Shown here in pieces: positions 53,435 through 63,808 of a DNA stretch of 64,000 bases (position 1 is its first letter; the number at the start of each line of letters is the position of its first letter). The notes under the pieces are model-generated. The model was not told the DNA's origin. It saw only the letters and a program-made list of their open reading frames with translations, and did not search any database. The stretch covers positions 4,898,001 through 4,962,000 of the forward strand of contig NZ_CP125947.1 in assembly GCF_030064165.1 (NCBI RefSeq), in the 5' to 3' direction. A program made the position numbers and the translations under genes. This stretch comes from Comamonas resistens (GTDB lineage Bacteria > Pseudomonadota > Gammaproteobacteria > Burkholderiales > Burkholderiaceae_C).

Positions 53435-54085
53435 TCAGGCCTTGCGGCTGGAGGCGACCAGCGCGTTGACCACGCGCAGCACGTTCTCCATATTGCCGGC
53501 CTTGGTGCCGTCCGTGTAGTAACGGCCGGCCACGCCCATGGCGGGAACGCCTTCCACGTCGTACTCGTTTTGCAGTTGGGAAGCCTTGCGCACCTGGTTG
53601 CTCACGGTGAAGGAGTTGTAGACCGACTTGAACTTGGTCAGATCCACGCCTTGCTTGCCGATCCAGTCAAAGATGGCGTCGTCGTTCTTCAGGCCGTTGC
53701 GCTCCACATGGATGGCACGGAACACCTTGGCGTGCAGCTGAGGCAGCAGATTCATGCCTTCCAGCGCGAAATACAGCTTCTGCTGAGGCACGAACGAAGC
53801 GTTGAACGCCACAGGCACGCGCTGCACGACCACATCGGCAGGCTGGCTCTTGGCCCAGGCTTCGAACTGGGGCTCGAAGGCATTGCAGTGCGGGCAGCTA
53901 TACCAGAAGAACTCGATGACCTCGACCTTGCCGGCCGGGGCGCTGACCGAGGCGGGCTTGCCCAGCTTGACGTAGTCCTTGCCCTCCTTGGGTGCGGCGG
54001 CCTGGGCCCAGCTAGAGGAAGCGCCCAGAGTCAGAGCACCAGCAGCAGCTGCCGAGGCAGCCATAGAAAATTCACGGCGTTTCAT
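53435..54085 (-). CDS. dsbA: Thiol:disulfide interchange protein DsbA
   Basis: 216 residues from the ATG at 54085 with AAGGAG upstream; the frame is open to 54190 but through a repeat. Signal KRREFSMAASAAAAGALTLG, with twin-Arg character. Active site CPHC (64-67) in FFWYSCPHCNAFEP and cis-Pro loop DVEGVPAMGV. It forms disulfides in exported proteins, including possibly the Cys-rich TadE product. The usual E. coli partner yihE is absent next door. Confidence 0.95.
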   Translation of the reverse strand: MKRREFSMAASAAAAGALTLGASSSWAQAAAPKEGKDYVKLGKPASVSAPAGKVEVIEFFWYSCPHCNAFEPQFEAWAKSQPADVVVQRVPVAFNASFVPQQKLYFALEGMNLLPQLHAKVFRAIHVERNGLKNDDAIFDWIGKQGVDLTKFKSVYNSFTVSNQVRKASQLQNEYDVEGVPAMGVAGRYYTDGTKAGNMENVLRVVNALVASSRKA

Positions 54086-54182
54086 TCCAATAAACTCCTT
54101 GAGTTCAAGTCTGCAATATCTGAGGCGCCAGCCTCTTAAAAGTTCAACCAGCCGACAAGCGGGCCAGCCCGCTTCAGAGGCA

Positions 54183-54257
54183 GCGAGCAAGAGCCGCCTC
54201 GCGGCGAGGCTGCCGTCCCCCTGGGGGGAAGCGGCGAAGCCGCTCAGGGGGGAAACA
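54183..54257. repeat. GC-rich multi-hairpin intergenic repeat, copy B
   Basis: AGCGAGCAAGAGCCGCCTCG, then stems GCCTCGC-type, CCCCC/GGGGG and CGGCGAAGCCG, ending CTCAGGGGGG next to the stop of the SPOR gene. The order matches copy A at 25345-25442. Both are 3' of minus-strand genes in the same orientation. Confidence 0.7.
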
Positions 54258-54259
54258 AC

Positions 54260-54970
54260 TTATTTCGCAGCCCGTACCAGCGAGGAATCCACTCCGGCAC
54301 CATCGAGCTTGCCCTTGAGGGCTTCCGCATCATCGCGCTTGCCAAAGGGGCCCACCCGCACGCGGAAGATGGTGATGCCGTTTTGCTCGCGCTCGCTGAT
54401 GCGCGACTCCCAGCCCAGCATGGCCAGTTTGGCGCGCTGCGCCTCGGCCTCGCTCTGGCCGCGGAAAGCTCCGGCTTGCACAAAGTAGTTGAAGGCGGAG
54501 TCGGCAGACTGCGCCGGATGGGCGGCTTGCGCCGCAGCCTTTTCGCGCTCTGCACGGGCCTTTTCGGCCTTGTCCGCCGCAGCAGAGCGCTCCTTGACCA
54601 GATCGCCCAGAGGATCACCGGTCGCGGGCTTGGTAGGCGCGACAGCGGGCGGAGCCACAGGTGTCGTCACACCACCCGTGGACGTGGGCTGGGCCGGTGT
54701 GGTGGGCGGCGTCACGGTCACGTCGCTGGGCGGCACGACCGGAGCCACGGGAGGCGGAGCAGGTTGGCGGCTTTGCAGCGGCGCGTTGGGGTCCCAGTTC
54801 TTGTTGCGTTCGGCCTCGGCCGCATCTCTTTGCGTGTTGCTGCCGCCCTTGTTCAGGAATGGCACAGGCACCTTGGTCACATAGATGGCCACAGCCAAAG
54901 CTGCGGCCAGGCCGATGACCATGCCAAAGATAAGACCGAGGATGGTGCCACCGCGTTGCTGCTTCTTCAT
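54260..54970 (-). CDS. SPOR-domain membrane protein
   Basis: 236 residues. One membrane segment (about 8-31), then a long Pro/Thr/Val-rich periplasmic linker and a coiled-coil-like charged stretch (VKERSAAADKAEKARAEREK), ending in a SPOR domain (NYFVQAGAFRGQSEAEAQRA, GITIFRVRVGPFGKRDDA). SPOR domains bind denuded peptidoglycan at division sites, as in FtsN or DedD. The gene starts 24 bases after the argS stop, the usual betaproteobacterial order (argS-SPOR-dsbA). Confidence 0.93.
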   Translation of the reverse strand: MKKQQRGGTILGLIFGMVIGLAAALAVAIYVTKVPVPFLNKGGSNTQRDAAEAERNKNWDPNAPLQSRQPAPPPVAPVVPPSDVTVTPPTTPAQPTSTGGVTTPVAPPAVAPTKPATGDPLGDLVKERSAAADKAEKARAEREKAAAQAAHPAQSADSAFNYFVQAGAFRGQSEAEAQRAKLAMLGWESRISEREQNGITIFRVRVGPFGKRDDAEALKGKLDGAGVDSSLVRAAK

Positions 54971-54994
54971 AAGTCGCTTTGTTTACGCTTCAAG

Positions 54995-56704
54995 TTACAT
55001 GCGCTCGGGTGCGTCCACACCCAGCACGGCCAGACCATTGTGCAGCACCTGGGCGGTGGCGGCGACCAGAGCCAGACGGGCCAGCTTGACCTTCTCGTCG
55101 TCCACCAGAATGCGCTCTGCGTCGTAGTAGCTGTGGTAGCTGGAGGCCAGATCGCGCAGGTAGAAAGTCACGTCGTGCGGGGCGTTGCCTTCGGCGGCCG
55201 CCGTCAGCATCTCGGGGTACTTGGCCAGCAGCAGCATCAGAGCCTGGGCCTGCGGGCCTTCCAGCGCCGACAGGTCCACCTCCTTGAGGGTGGGCACGCC
55301 GCCGCCGCCGGCTTCCTGCCAGGCGCGCAGCACCGACTGGATACGGGCATGGGCGTACTGCACGTAGTACACGGGGTTGTCATTGTTCTGGGCCACGGCC
55401 AGATCCACGTCAAAGGTGTACTCGGTGTCGGGCTTGCGGCTCAGCAGGAAGAAGCGCACCGCATCCTTGCTGGTCCATTCGATCAGGTCGCGCAAGGTCA
55501 CGTAGGAGCCTGCACGCTTGCTGATCTTGACCTCTTCGCCATTGCGCACCACACGCACCATGGTGTGCAGCACGTAGTCAGGGTAGCCCTGGGGAATGCC
55601 CACGTCGGCAGCCTGCAGGCCGGCACGCACGCGCGCGATGGTGCCGTGGTGATCCGTGCCCTGAATGTTCACGACCTTGGTGAAGCCGCGCTTGAACTTC
55701 TGGATGTGATAGGCCACATCGGGCACGAAGTAGGTGTAGCCGCCATCCGTCTTGCGCATCACGCGGTCTTTGTCGTCACCGTAGTCGGTGGACTTGAGCC
55801 ACAGTGCGCCGTCCTGCTCATAGGTCTTGCCGTTGGCGATCAGACGCTGCACGGTTTCGTCGACATAGCCGTTTTCGTAAAGGCTGGACTCCAGGTAGTA
55901 CTGGTCGAACTTGAGGTTGAACGCCTGCAGATCCTTGTCCTGCTCGTTGCGCAGATAGGCTACGGCAAACTGGCGGATGTTGTCGTAATCCTCGACATCG
56001 CCATTGGCGGTGAACTCGCGGTCGTCGGCCTTGACGGTTTCCTTGTTCAGGAATGCCTGGGCGATATCGGCAATGTAGTCACCGTTGTAGAAATTCTTGG
56101 CCAGCGGGTTGTCGCTGTCGGTGGGCCAGCATTCGTCACCGGGCTTGTGTCCCTTGGCGCGCAACTGGGTGCTCTTGGTCAGCGTGTCGATCTGCACGCC
56201 CGCGTCGTTGTAATAAAACTCGCGGTGCACCCTCCAGCCCTGGGTGGCGTAGAGGTTGCTGATGGCATCGCCGATTGCGGCCTGACGGCCGTGGCCCACG
56301 TGCAGGGGACCGGTGGGGTTGGCGGAAACGAATTCGACGAGGATATTCTCGCCGCGATCGGCCTGGAAGCCGAACTGCTCGCCTTGGGCCAGTACTTCGC
56401 GCACGATCTGCTGCTTGGCTGCGGGCTTGAGGCGAATGTTCAGAAAGCCCGGACCTGCAATTTCAATAGCATCCACCCATTGCTGGAAGGGCGCCGTGGC
56501 TTCCAAAGCGGTCTTGAGCTGTTCGCCCAGAGCGCGGGGGTTGGCCTTCAGGGGCTTGGCCAGCTGCATGGCCGCCGTACAAGCGAAATCGCCATGGGCT
56601 GCCACTTTGGGGTTTTCAAACGCAGCGCGTGCGCCGGCGCCGGGCGAGAGTGTTTCGAGCTCGCCAGCCAAAGCTGCGAGCAATTCTTGTTTGACGGAAA
56701 GCAT
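54995..56704 (-). CDS. argS: Arginyl-tRNA synthetase
   Basis: 569 residues, the normal length. Class I signatures: HIGH-type HVGHG in [18 protein letters not shown], and KMSKS-type KISKRAG in [14 protein letters not shown]-terminal additional domain for tRNA D-loop and C-terminal DALR anticodon domain with the end [10 protein letters not shown] typical for ArgS. Starts with ATG; upstream 130 bases separate it from the DUF2214-like gene. Confidence 0.98.
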   Translation of the reverse strand: MLSVKQELLAALAGELETLSPGAGARAAFENPKVAAHGDFACTAAMQLAKPLKANPRALGEQLKTALEATAPFQQWVDAIEIAGPGFLNIRLKPAAKQQIVREVLAQGEQFGFQADRGENILVEFVSANPTGPLHVGHGRQAAIGDAISNLYATQGWRVHREFYYNDAGVQIDTLTKSTQLRAKGHKPGDECWPTDSDNPLAKNFYNGDYIADIAQAFLNKETVKADDREFTANGDVEDYDNIRQFAVAYLRNEQDKDLQAFNLKFDQYYLESSLYENGYVDETVQRLIANGKTYEQDGALWLKSTDYGDDKDRVMRKTDGGYTYFVPDVAYHIQKFKRGFTKVVNIQGTDHHGTIARVRAGLQAADVGIPQGYPDYVLHTMVRVVRNGEEVKISKRAGSYVTLRDLIEWTSKDAVRFFLLSRKPDTEYTFDVDLAVAQNNDNPVYYVQYAHARIQSVLRAWQEAGGGGVPTLKEVDLSALEGPQAQALMLLLAKYPEMLTAAAEGNAPHDVTFYLRDLASSYHSYYDAERILVDDEKVKLARLALVAATAQVLHNGLAVLGVDAPERM

Positions 56705-56833
56705 GGCGGGATTTTACGTGGCTGCCCCGATCCGCGCAGCCAAGCTGGATTGCCAGCGCGCAACAAGGCGTTGCAACGTGGCTGCCGCGCATCGCAGAAG
56801 GAGATATGCGAGCGCAGTTTTGCCTTCGGGCGT

Positions 56834-57280
56834 TCACATGCCGCGTGCCCAGAAGATGGCAATGACGGCGATGACTGGAATCAAATGCCCTTGCCACATC
56901 ACCCATTTGCGGGTCTGCTTGACCTCTTCGGGGGCCGGCAGCTGGCCGGTGGCATCCAGCGTTTTCTTCCAGCGACGGAAGGCAAAAGTGGGCTTGAACG
57001 ACAGCAGCGCGGCCACCACGAACAAAGTCATCTTGATATGAAACAGCGGCGAAGCCACATAGCCACCCATGCCTTTGACGCCCCAGATCAGGCGTGCAAT
57101 GCCGGTCAGCAGCAAGACCACGGCGGCGATGCCGTAAATCATGTCCAGCCGCGCAAGGCGCTGCACAACGGCAGCACTCATCCACTCCACCCGGCACAAC
57201 GCGGCCTGGCTGGTCAGGAACACCACCAAAGTCAGAATGGCCAGCAGGTGCGCGCTGGCAAGGACAGCTTCAAAAGTCAT
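56834..57280 (-). CDS. DUF2214-family membrane protein
   Basis: 148 residues from the ATG at 57280, in place of an upstream alternative at 57325. Four hydrophobic helices (about 3-22, 45-64, 77-95, 126-145) with the family pattern FEAVLASAHLLAILTLVVFL and GIARLIWGVKGMGGY. DUF2214 has no assigned function. It lies in a minus-strand series with argS, with its own 5' region. Confidence 0.8.
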   Translation of the reverse strand: MTFEAVLASAHLLAILTLVVFLTSQAALCRVEWMSAAVVQRLARLDMIYGIAAVVLLLTGIARLIWGVKGMGGYVASPLFHIKMTLFVVAALLSFKPTFAFRRWKKTLDATGQLPAPEEVKQTRKWVMWQGHLIPVIAVIAIFWARGM

Positions 57281-57368
57281 GGCTAAGCGATAGAAATGAA
57301 CAAAGGGAATGCTGCCGGCGGACATTCCGTGGCAGCGACCGGTTCATTGTCTACGCTTTCAAGCCTGC

Positions 57369-58304
57369 TCAGGAATCCAGACCCAGGCGAAAGAATTCCG
57401 GCTGGTTGTAATGGTGCTTGAGGTAGTCGATCCACATGCGCACGCGCAGCGGCATGTGTTTGCGCTGGGGGAAAACCACGAAGATGCCATTGGGCGGTGC
57501 GGCAAAGTCTTCGAGCACCGGTACCAGACGGCCTGCGGCGATCTCGGCCTCAACTTCCCAGGTGCTGCGCCAGGCAATGCCCCAGCCGCCCAGGCACCAG
57601 TCGTGCAGAACCTGGCCGTCGGAGCAGTCCAGAGGACCACCGGGTTTGAAGTGCACGACTTCGCTGGTACCGCTTTCGGGGTGGGGAATGCGGAAGGCCC
57701 AGCCACGGGTTTGCGATGCGTCGGATGACAGCGTCAGGCAGTCATGCTGGGTCAGCTCGCTGGGGTGCTTGGGCGTGCCACGGCGCTCCAGATAGCTTGG
57801 CGTAGCCACGCACAGACGACGGTTGTCGGCGATGCGCACGCTGACCAGAGCCGAGTCGGGCAGATCGCCCACGCGTACGGCGCAGTCAAAGCCTTCGCCG
57901 GCCAGATCGACCACACGGTCGCTGAGATTCAGCGAAATCGTGACATCGGGGTGCAGATCGCGAAAACGTGGCACCAGAGGCGCCACATGGCGACGGCCAA
58001 AGCCTGCCGGGGCGGTGATGCGCAGATGACCCGTAGCCTTGACGCCGCCGGCCGAAACGCTGGCCTCTGCATTGCACACATCGGAGAGCAGGCGCTGGCA
58101 ATCTTCCAGAAACGCACTGCCCTCATGGGTCAGGGAAATGCGACGCGTGGTGCGCACCATGAGCTTGACGCCCAGATGCTCTTCCAGTGCGTCAAGACGA
58201 CGCCCCATGATGGCGGGGGCCACGCCCTCCGCCTTGGCGGCTGCCGTGAGGCTGCCTCGTGTGGCGACTGATACAAATGACTCAAATGCCTTGAGCTTGT
58301 CCAT
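57369..58304 (-). CDS. LysR-family transcriptional regulator
   Basis: 311 residues. Winged HTH in 1-60 (MDKLKAFESFVSVATRGSLT, AEGVAPAIMGRRLDALEEHL), hinge, and an effector-binding domain (TGHLRITAPAGFGRRHVAPL). It belongs to the large DsdA/CrgA-like branch. Its target is unknown; the neighbours are a DUF2214 gene and a divergent histidine kinase gene with 351 bases between. Confidence 0.93.
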   Translation of the reverse strand: MDKLKAFESFVSVATRGSLTAAAKAEGVAPAIMGRRLDALEEHLGVKLMVRTTRRISLTHEGSAFLEDCQRLLSDVCNAEASVSAGGVKATGHLRITAPAGFGRRHVAPLVPRFRDLHPDVTISLNLSDRVVDLAGEGFDCAVRVGDLPDSALVSVRIADNRRLCVATPSYLERRGTPKHPSELTQHDCLTLSSDASQTRGWAFRIPHPESGTSEVVHFKPGGPLDCSDGQVLHDWCLGGWGIAWRSTWEVEAEIAAGRLVPVLEDFAAPPNGIFVVFPQRKHMPLRVRMWIDYLKHHYNQPEFFRLGLDS

Positions 58305-58655
58305 GACCGCTGCTCCTGTCTGTTCCTTGTTGTCTCCTGCACGACAGCCTTGCGCTATTCATCTAGCAGCACACATCGCACAAGCAGCTTTGATTCTTGA
58401 AGTATTGTTATTGGAAGTCTTGTGACCTCAATGGCTGGCCGCTATCCGTATTCATGCAACCAGTCCGCATCGCAGCAGCTTCATATAGCCTGAACATGAA
58501 GCTGCGATTTTTTATATCTTACCTAGAAGTCACAAGTCAAAATCAAATCCCTGGTATTTATATACGTTTCAATCAAAATTGAAAGAAATTTCGACACCGG
58601 CATATCGGTTATTCGTACGCGCTATGGCCTCATCTGAGAACTGGGGCTTTGCCCT
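58305..58655. other. AT-rich divergent intergenic region
   Basis: No gene supported. It is AT-rich from about 58495 to 58590 and holds an inverted repeat TTTCAAT (58567-58573) / ATTGAAA (58578-58584) with spacer CAAA, a possible regulator site for the LysR gene or the kinase gene. Confidence 0.45.
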
Positions 58656-59915
58656 ATGATTTTGGGAGCGCCTTTGCATGGGCCCTGCCAGTCCGATGTC
58701 ATGAGCCATTCACAACCATCTTCTATAGCCACCTCCATGACCGCATCACTGCCCGAACTGCTCGGTCAGGCCGGGCTGGGCTGCGCTCTGTGGGATGAAG
58801 AGGGCCGACTGCAACTGGCCAACCAGCGCTGGTACCAATGGTTTGACGTACAGGCCGCCACCGCCCAGGGCCAGCCTCTGCAATCGCTGCTGCATGCCCA
58901 GATCTGGCGCAGCCACGCCCAGCACTTTGCGGCTGCGGCCCAGGGTCTGGCTCAGGAATACGACGACAGCAGCACGGACGAGCTGGGCATGCAGGTGCAC
59001 CAGCGCATACAGCTGCGCCCCGGCAGTGCGAATGCCACTGGCCGCCATCCCGTGCTGATGGTGATGCAGGATGTGAGCCGCGAGCACGCGCGCAGCCAGG
59101 TCATCGCCCGCCAGCGCGAGCAATTGCAGGCCCTGCACGAACAGTTGCGCAGCAGCCAGCATGCAGCGGGAGAGATGGACAAGCTGCGCACCCTGCTGGA
59201 CTGGCGTACCGCCATGCTGGCCGAACACAACGAAATGCTGCAGCTGCTGTCGCACGAGATCCGCCAGCCACTGAACAATGCCTCGGCCGCGATGCAGGCA
59301 ACGATGAGCGCCATCGACGGCCTGCACATACCCGAGGCGCAGCCTGCCAGCAGGGCCTTGCTGCGCGCCGAGCATGTGCTGCAGCAGGTCATTGGCACGC
59401 TGGACAACACTCTGGCAGCGGGAACTATCCTGGCCGCAGGCGGCAAAGCCGGCACCTCCAGCGAAACCGATCTGCCCACGTTGATCAAGCTGGTGCTGCA
59501 TGACATTGCAGCCGATCAACGCCCGCGCATCGATGTGCAATGGCTGACCCAGCCGCGTACCGTGCAGTTGCACTCCGCGCTGATGCGGCTGACGATCCGC
59601 AATCTGCTCAACAACGCCCTGGCCTACGCGCCAGCCGACACCCGGATCACGCTGCGCATTTCGGAGTCCGACGAGCCGCTGGCCCTGATTCTGGAAGTCG
59701 CGGACCTGGGGCCGGGCATCTCCGATGCACTGCGCCCGCGCCTGTTCGACAAAGGCTCACGCGGCCACCACAGCCGTCACCGGACGGGCGCAGGCCTGGG
59801 GCTGTTCATCGTGCGCTCGGTGCTGGAATTGCACCAGGGTACAGTGCAAGCTCTGCCCAACCAGCCTCATGGCACTGTCATGCGGCTGCTCATTCCCCAA
59901 GGCCTAGCCGAATAA
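58656..59915 (+). CDS. Soluble PAS-type sensor histidine kinase
   Basis: 419 residues from the ATG at 58656; ATGs at 58701 and 58737 also fit and no ribosome site decides. No membrane segment, so it should sense a cytosolic cue. PAS-like domain (about 35-140: ALWDEEGRLQLANQRWYQWF), coiled coil, H-box LLSHEIRQPLNNASA with His200, N-box LTIRNLLNNALAYAP (Asn316-320), G-box ADLGPGIS and GAGLGLFIVRSVL. It pairs with the OmpR-type regulator that begins 13 bases after its stop. Confidence 0.92.
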   Translation: MILGAPLHGPCQSDVMSHSQPSSIATSMTASLPELLGQAGLGCALWDEEGRLQLANQRWYQWFDVQAATAQGQPLQSLLHAQIWRSHAQHFAAAAQGLAQEYDDSSTDELGMQVHQRIQLRPGSANATGRHPVLMVMQDVSREHARSQVIARQREQLQALHEQLRSSQHAAGEMDKLRTLLDWRTAMLAEHNEMLQLLSHEIRQPLNNASAAMQATMSAIDGLHIPEAQPASRALLRAEHVLQQVIGTLDNTLAAGTILAAGGKAGTSSETDLPTLIKLVLHDIAADQRPRIDVQWLTQPRTVQLHSALMRLTIRNLLNNALAYAPADTRITLRISESDEPLALILEVADLGPGISDALRPRLFDKGSRGHHSRHRTGAGLGLFIVRSVLELHQGTVQALPNQPHGTVMRLLIPQGLAE

Positions 59916-59927
59916 GAAGCGACAGAC

Positions 59928-60614
59928 ATGCTGCCTGCCACCCTCGCCCTGGTTGACGACGATACCGAGTACTGCGAATTTCTGACCCAGCATCTGCGCA
60001 GCCAGGGTGTGGAGGTCACGGCCTATGGCGACAGCAGCGACCTGCTGGCCGACGATGCCCCCTATCGCTTTGACTTCTATGTGCTGGATCTGATGCTGCC
60101 TGGCGTGGCCGGTACCGAGCTGCTGCGCATCATCCGCAAGCGCACCCAGGCGGGTGTGCTCATCGTTTCGGGCCGGCTGGGCTCCGAGGTGTTTGCCGAA
60201 GTCATCAACGCCGGGGCAGACATGTATCTGACCAAGCCCGTAACTTTCGAGCAGGTGGAACTGGCCGTGCGCGCCGTGCATCGCCGCATCATGACCACGG
60301 CCAAGACCGCCACGGCCTGGAAGCTGGACGGTCGCCGCAGCATTCTCACCGCCCCTGATGGCCAGGCCGTGGAGCTGAGTGCCACCGACCTGATGTTGAT
60401 GGAGTGCTTTTTACAGGCTGGCGGCGATGTGGTCAGCCGCGACCATCTGCGCAGCCTGCTGGGCCATACCAGCGCCGCCGACTCCGACAACAGCCTGCAT
60501 GCCACCATCTACCGGTTGCGCCGGCGCATCGAGAAAGTCACACCACTGGCCGTACCTCTGCAGTCACAGCAGAAAGTCGGCTATCAGTTCCGCGCGCCGC
60601 TGGTCGCTGCATGA
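59928..60614 (+). CDS. OmpR/PhoB-family response regulator
   Basis: 228 residues. Receiver: VDDDTEYCEF with Asp10-12, phospho-acceptor Asp54 (FYVLDLMLPGV), Lys in MYLTKPVTFEQ. C-terminal winged HTH: VELSATDLMLMECFLQAGGD, then DNSLHATIYRLRRRIEKV. Cotranscribed with the kinase gene. Target genes unknown; malate synthase and the Roadblock-like gene follow downstream. Confidence 0.93.
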   Translation: MLPATLALVDDDTEYCEFLTQHLRSQGVEVTAYGDSSDLLADDAPYRFDFYVLDLMLPGVAGTELLRIIRKRTQAGVLIVSGRLGSEVFAEVINAGADMYLTKPVTFEQVELAVRAVHRRIMTTAKTATAWKLDGRRSILTAPDGQAVELSATDLMLMECFLQAGGDVVSRDHLRSLLGHTSAADSDNSLHATIYRLRRRIEKVTPLAVPLQSQQKVGYQFRAPLVAA

Positions 60615-60629
60615 GCGCAAGCCGGGCAT

Positions 60630-60653
60630 AAAAAAACGGACCTCAAGGCCCGC
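60630..60653 (-). terminator. Rho-independent terminator of the Roadblock-like gene
   Basis: On the minus strand GCGGGCC (60653-60647) / GGTCCGT (60642-60636) with a TTGA loop, two G-T pairs, then T6. Confidence 0.75.
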
Positions 60654-60677
60654 TTCTTCCAGAGGCAAGCCGCCGGC

Positions 60678-61037
60678 TTACATCGCCATCTTCGATTCCA
60701 CATCGGCAACCTTGCGCCGGGCCAGGGCCAAGTTGGCGCGGCCAGTGTCCAGCACGTAATAGATGAAGATGCCATTGATCTTCTCTGCAGGGCGCAGGAT
60801 GTGGTACTGCTTGCCCAAGGTAATCAGAATATCTTCGATGCTGTCGTTCAGGCCCAGCAATTTCATGGTCTTGATCTTGGCACGCACCACTTCGGTGTTG
60901 CCGGCGGCAGCCAGCTCCAGGTCCACGCCAGAGCCCACGCTGCCCAACAGCATGCCGCTGTTGTAATCCACCACCGCAGCGCACAGAGCGCCGTCCAGAG
61001 TCATCAGATCCTGCAGACTTTCATTCAGGTTTGCCAT
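60678..61037 (-). CDS. Roadblock/LC7-like small protein (DUF2173 type)
   Basis: 119 residues. It begins MANLNESLQDLMTLDGALCA, with a central GKQYHILRPAEKINGIFIYYV element; the pattern fits the Roadblock/LC7 fold seen in GTPase-regulating proteins such as MglB. No partner GTPase gene is next to it. It faces the response regulator gene and its own promoter lies in 61038-61501. Confidence 0.7.
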   Translation of the reverse strand: MANLNESLQDLMTLDGALCAAVVDYNSGMLLGSVGSGVDLELAAAGNTEVVRAKIKTMKLLGLNDSIEDILITLGKQYHILRPAEKINGIFIYYVLDTGRANLALARRKVADVESKMAM

Positions 61038-61501
61038 CGGTAGCCTCTCAAAGAAGATTGGATTGGATGAACTTGAGCACTGTTTCTTTCGGTATGCATT
61101 GAATCAAAACAGTCACTTCTGATTCTAGATGTAAATTTATGACAAGCAAGCTCGCATTTTGCAAAGGCATGCTCCGACTCTCATGAGAGATTGGCTGCGA
61201 TATCGCGTCATTTTTTGCTCATAGGCCCTTGCCGGCTAAGGGCCGTCGGCGATCAAGCTGCAATCCAGTCCGGTCGGCTTGATGCGTCTTGCCTCCTCTC
61301 AGAACAGGCCGCCGCTGGGCTCCGGTGCATCAGAACTGATCAAAATTGCGGTGCATCCGGCAATTGCAGATAAAAACATCACTAGTTATGAACGTTTTAG
61401 GTTATTTATGTACTCAAAGAATTCAAATACAGTATCCAGACATGCTGCCCATGATGGGCAATGACTCCTGAATATCTAGAGACATCAACCAGAGGTTTCC
61501 T
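61038..61501. other. Divergent regulatory region of Roadblock-like gene and glcB
   Basis: No gene supported in 464 bases. It is AT-rich near 61100-61150 and 61370-61430. A perfect 15-base palindrome (61446-61460) lies 41 bases before the glcB start and is listed separately. Confidence 0.5.
61446..61460. promoter_or_regulatory. Palindrome upstream of glcB, candidate operator
   Basis: TGCCCAT-G-ATGGGCA, perfect around one base, 41 bases upstream of the ATG. It may be a dimeric repressor or activator site for malate synthase. Confidence 0.5.
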
Positions 61502-63694
61502 ATGACTGATCGCACACAAGTCCACGGCCTGCAAGTCGCCACCGAGCTCTACAACTTTGTGAACACCCAAGTGCTGCCCGGCACTGGCGTGGACCAGGAA
61601 GCCTACTGGAAGGGCTTTGATGCCATCGTGGCCGACCTGGCTCCCAAGAATGCAGCCCTGCTGGCCGAGCGTGATCGCCTGCAGGCCGAGCTGGACACCT
61701 GGCACAAGGCCAACCCCGGCCCCATCACCGATATGGCGGCCTATCGCCAGTTCCTGACCACCATCGGCTATCTGGTCGAGCCGCCCAAGGGTGCCAAGGC
61801 CACGACCGAGAACGTTGACGCCGAGCTGGCTATCCAGGCAGGTCCCCAACTGGTGGTGCCCATCCTGAACGCCCGCTATGCCCTGAACGCAGCCAACGCT
61901 CGCTGGGGTTCGCTGTATGACGCGCTGTACGGCACGGACGTGATCAGCGAAGAAGGCGGCGCCGAAAAGGGCAAGGGCTACAACCCCGTGCGCGGCGCCA
62001 AGGTGATCGCATTTGCACGCGACTTCCTGGATCAGGCTGCCCCTCTGGCCGCCGGTTCGCACAAGGATTCCGCTGGCTACGCCGTTGAAGGCGGCAAGCT
62101 GGTCGTGACCCTGAAGGACGGCAGCAAGACCGGCCTGAAGGACGAAGCCAAGTTCATCGGTTACCAGGGCGATGCTGCGGCGCCCAAGTCGGTGCTGCTG
62201 AAGAACAACGGTATCCACATCGACATCATCATCAACAAGGCCACGCCTATCGGTGGCTCTGACGCCGCCGGCGTGTCCGACGTGGTGGTGGAAGCCGCCC
62301 TGTCCACCATTCTGGACCTGGAAGACTCCGTGGCCGCCGTGGACGCCGAAGACAAGATCGCCGGCTACGCCAACTGGCTGGGCATCCTCAAGGGCACGCT
62401 GACCGAGTCCTTCGAAAAGGGTGGCAAGACCGTGACCCGCGGCCTGAACGCCGACCGCGAATACACCGGTGCCGACGGCAAGAGCGTGAAGCTGCACGGC
62501 CGCTCGCTGATGTTCGTGCGCAACGTGGGTCATCTGATGACCAACCCCGCCATTCTGTGGGGCGCCGAAGGCAAGGAAATCCCCGAAGGCATCATGGATG
62601 CGCTGGTGACTACTGCCATCGCCATCCATGACCTCAAGGGCAACGGCGCCAACGGCATCAAGAACAGCCGCACCGGTTCTGTCTACATCGTCAAGCCCAA
62701 GATGCACGGCCCTGCCGAAGCCGCTTTCGCCAACGAACTGTTCGGCCGCGTCGAACAAGTCCTGGGCCTGCCCGAGAACACGGTCAAGCTGGGCATCATG
62801 GACGAAGAGCGCCGCACCTCGGTGAACCTGAAGGCCGCCATCGCCGCAGCTCCTGCCCGCGTGGCTTTCATCAACACCGGCTTCCTGGACCGCACCGGCG
62901 ACGAAATGCACACTGCCATGTACGCCGGCCCCATGGTGCGCAAGGCTGACATGAAGACCTGCGCCTGGCTGCCTGCTTACGAAAAGAGCAATGTGCTGGT
63001 CGGCTTGGGCATGGGCCTGCGCGGCCGCGCCCAGATCGGAAAGGGCATGTGGGCCATGCCTGACCTGATGAAGGCCATGCTGGAGCAAAAGATTGCCCAG
63101 CCCAAGGCTGGCGCCAACACCGCCTGGGTGCCATCGCCCACCGGTGCCACGCTGCACGCCCTGCACTACCACCAGGTCAACGTGGCCGAAGTGCAGCAAG
63201 AGCTGGAAAAGACCGATGCCGATGCCGCACGCGACGACCTGGTCAACGCCATCCTGCAAGTACCCGTATCCACCAACCCCAACTGGTCCGACGCTGAAAA
63301 GCAGCAGGAAGTGGACAACAACGTCCAGGGCATCCTGGGCTATGTCGTGCGCTGGATCGACCAGGGCGTGGGCTGCTCCAAGGTGCCCGACATCCACAAC
63401 GTGGGCCTGATGGAAGACCGCGCCACGCTGCGTATCTCCAGCCAGCACATCGCCAACTGGCTGCAGCACGGCATCGTGACCGAAGCCATGGTTCGCGACA
63501 GCTATGCCCGCATGGCCAAGATCGTGGACGAGCAGAACGCCGGCGACCCCGCCTACAAGAGCCTGGTGGCCAACCCCGATGGCGCAGCCTACCAGGCGGC
63601 TCTGGACCTGGTCTTCAAGGGCAAGGAACAGCCTTCGGGCTACACCGAGCCTCTGCTGCACGCCTGGCGCCTGAAGGTCAAGGCCGGCGCTTAA
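61502..63694 (+). CDS. glcB: Malate synthase G
   Basis: 730 residues, the size of isoform G (isoform A is near 530). It condenses glyoxylate with acetyl-CoA to give malate in glyoxylate use. Family blocks: [37 protein letters not shown], and [17 protein letters not shown]. No glyoxylate operon partner (aceA, glcDEF) lies beside it. Codon use is highly GC-biased, suggesting strong expression. Confidence 0.97.
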   Translation: MTDRTQVHGLQVATELYNFVNTQVLPGTGVDQEAYWKGFDAIVADLAPKNAALLAERDRLQAELDTWHKANPGPITDMAAYRQFLTTIGYLVEPPKGAKATTENVDAELAIQAGPQLVVPILNARYALNAANARWGSLYDALYGTDVISEEGGAEKGKGYNPVRGAKVIAFARDFLDQAAPLAAGSHKDSAGYAVEGGKLVVTLKDGSKTGLKDEAKFIGYQGDAAAPKSVLLKNNGIHIDIIINKATPIGGSDAAGVSDVVVEAALSTILDLEDSVAAVDAEDKIAGYANWLGILKGTLTESFEKGGKTVTRGLNADREYTGADGKSVKLHGRSLMFVRNVGHLMTNPAILWGAEGKEIPEGIMDALVTTAIAIHDLKGNGANGIKNSRTGSVYIVKPKMHGPAEAAFANELFGRVEQVLGLPENTVKLGIMDEERRTSVNLKAAIAAAPARVAFINTGFLDRTGDEMHTAMYAGPMVRKADMKTCAWLPAYEKSNVLVGLGMGLRGRAQIGKGMWAMPDLMKAMLEQKIAQPKAGANTAWVPSPTGATLHALHYHQVNVAEVQQELEKTDADAARDDLVNAILQVPVSTNPNWSDAEKQQEVDNNVQGILGYVVRWIDQGVGCSKVPDIHNVGLMEDRATLRISSQHIANWLQHGIVTEAMVRDSYARMAKIVDEQNAGDPAYKSLVANPDGAAYQAALDLVFKGKEQPSGYTEPLLHAWRLKVKAGA

Positions 63695-63808
63695 AGCCAG
63701 CCAAGCCAGTCGCTCCTTCAATCGGAGCGGCTGGCGCATATCCTTCCTGCGATTCAGACTGATTCAAAGGTCAAATCCACCAAGGACATGCGCGAATAGC
63801 TATCAAAG

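Noticed and set aside
54383..57286. 967-codon open frame on the plus strand opposite argS and SPOR genes
   Set aside because: Antisense shadow of argS; no domain and strong motif support for the minus-strand genes.
58397..58582. 60-codon frame in the AT-rich divergent region
   Set aside because: AT-rich, no ribosome site, no family features.
61406..63739. 777-codon open frame opposite glcB
   Set aside because: Shadow of malate synthase G, which is full length with conserved blocks.
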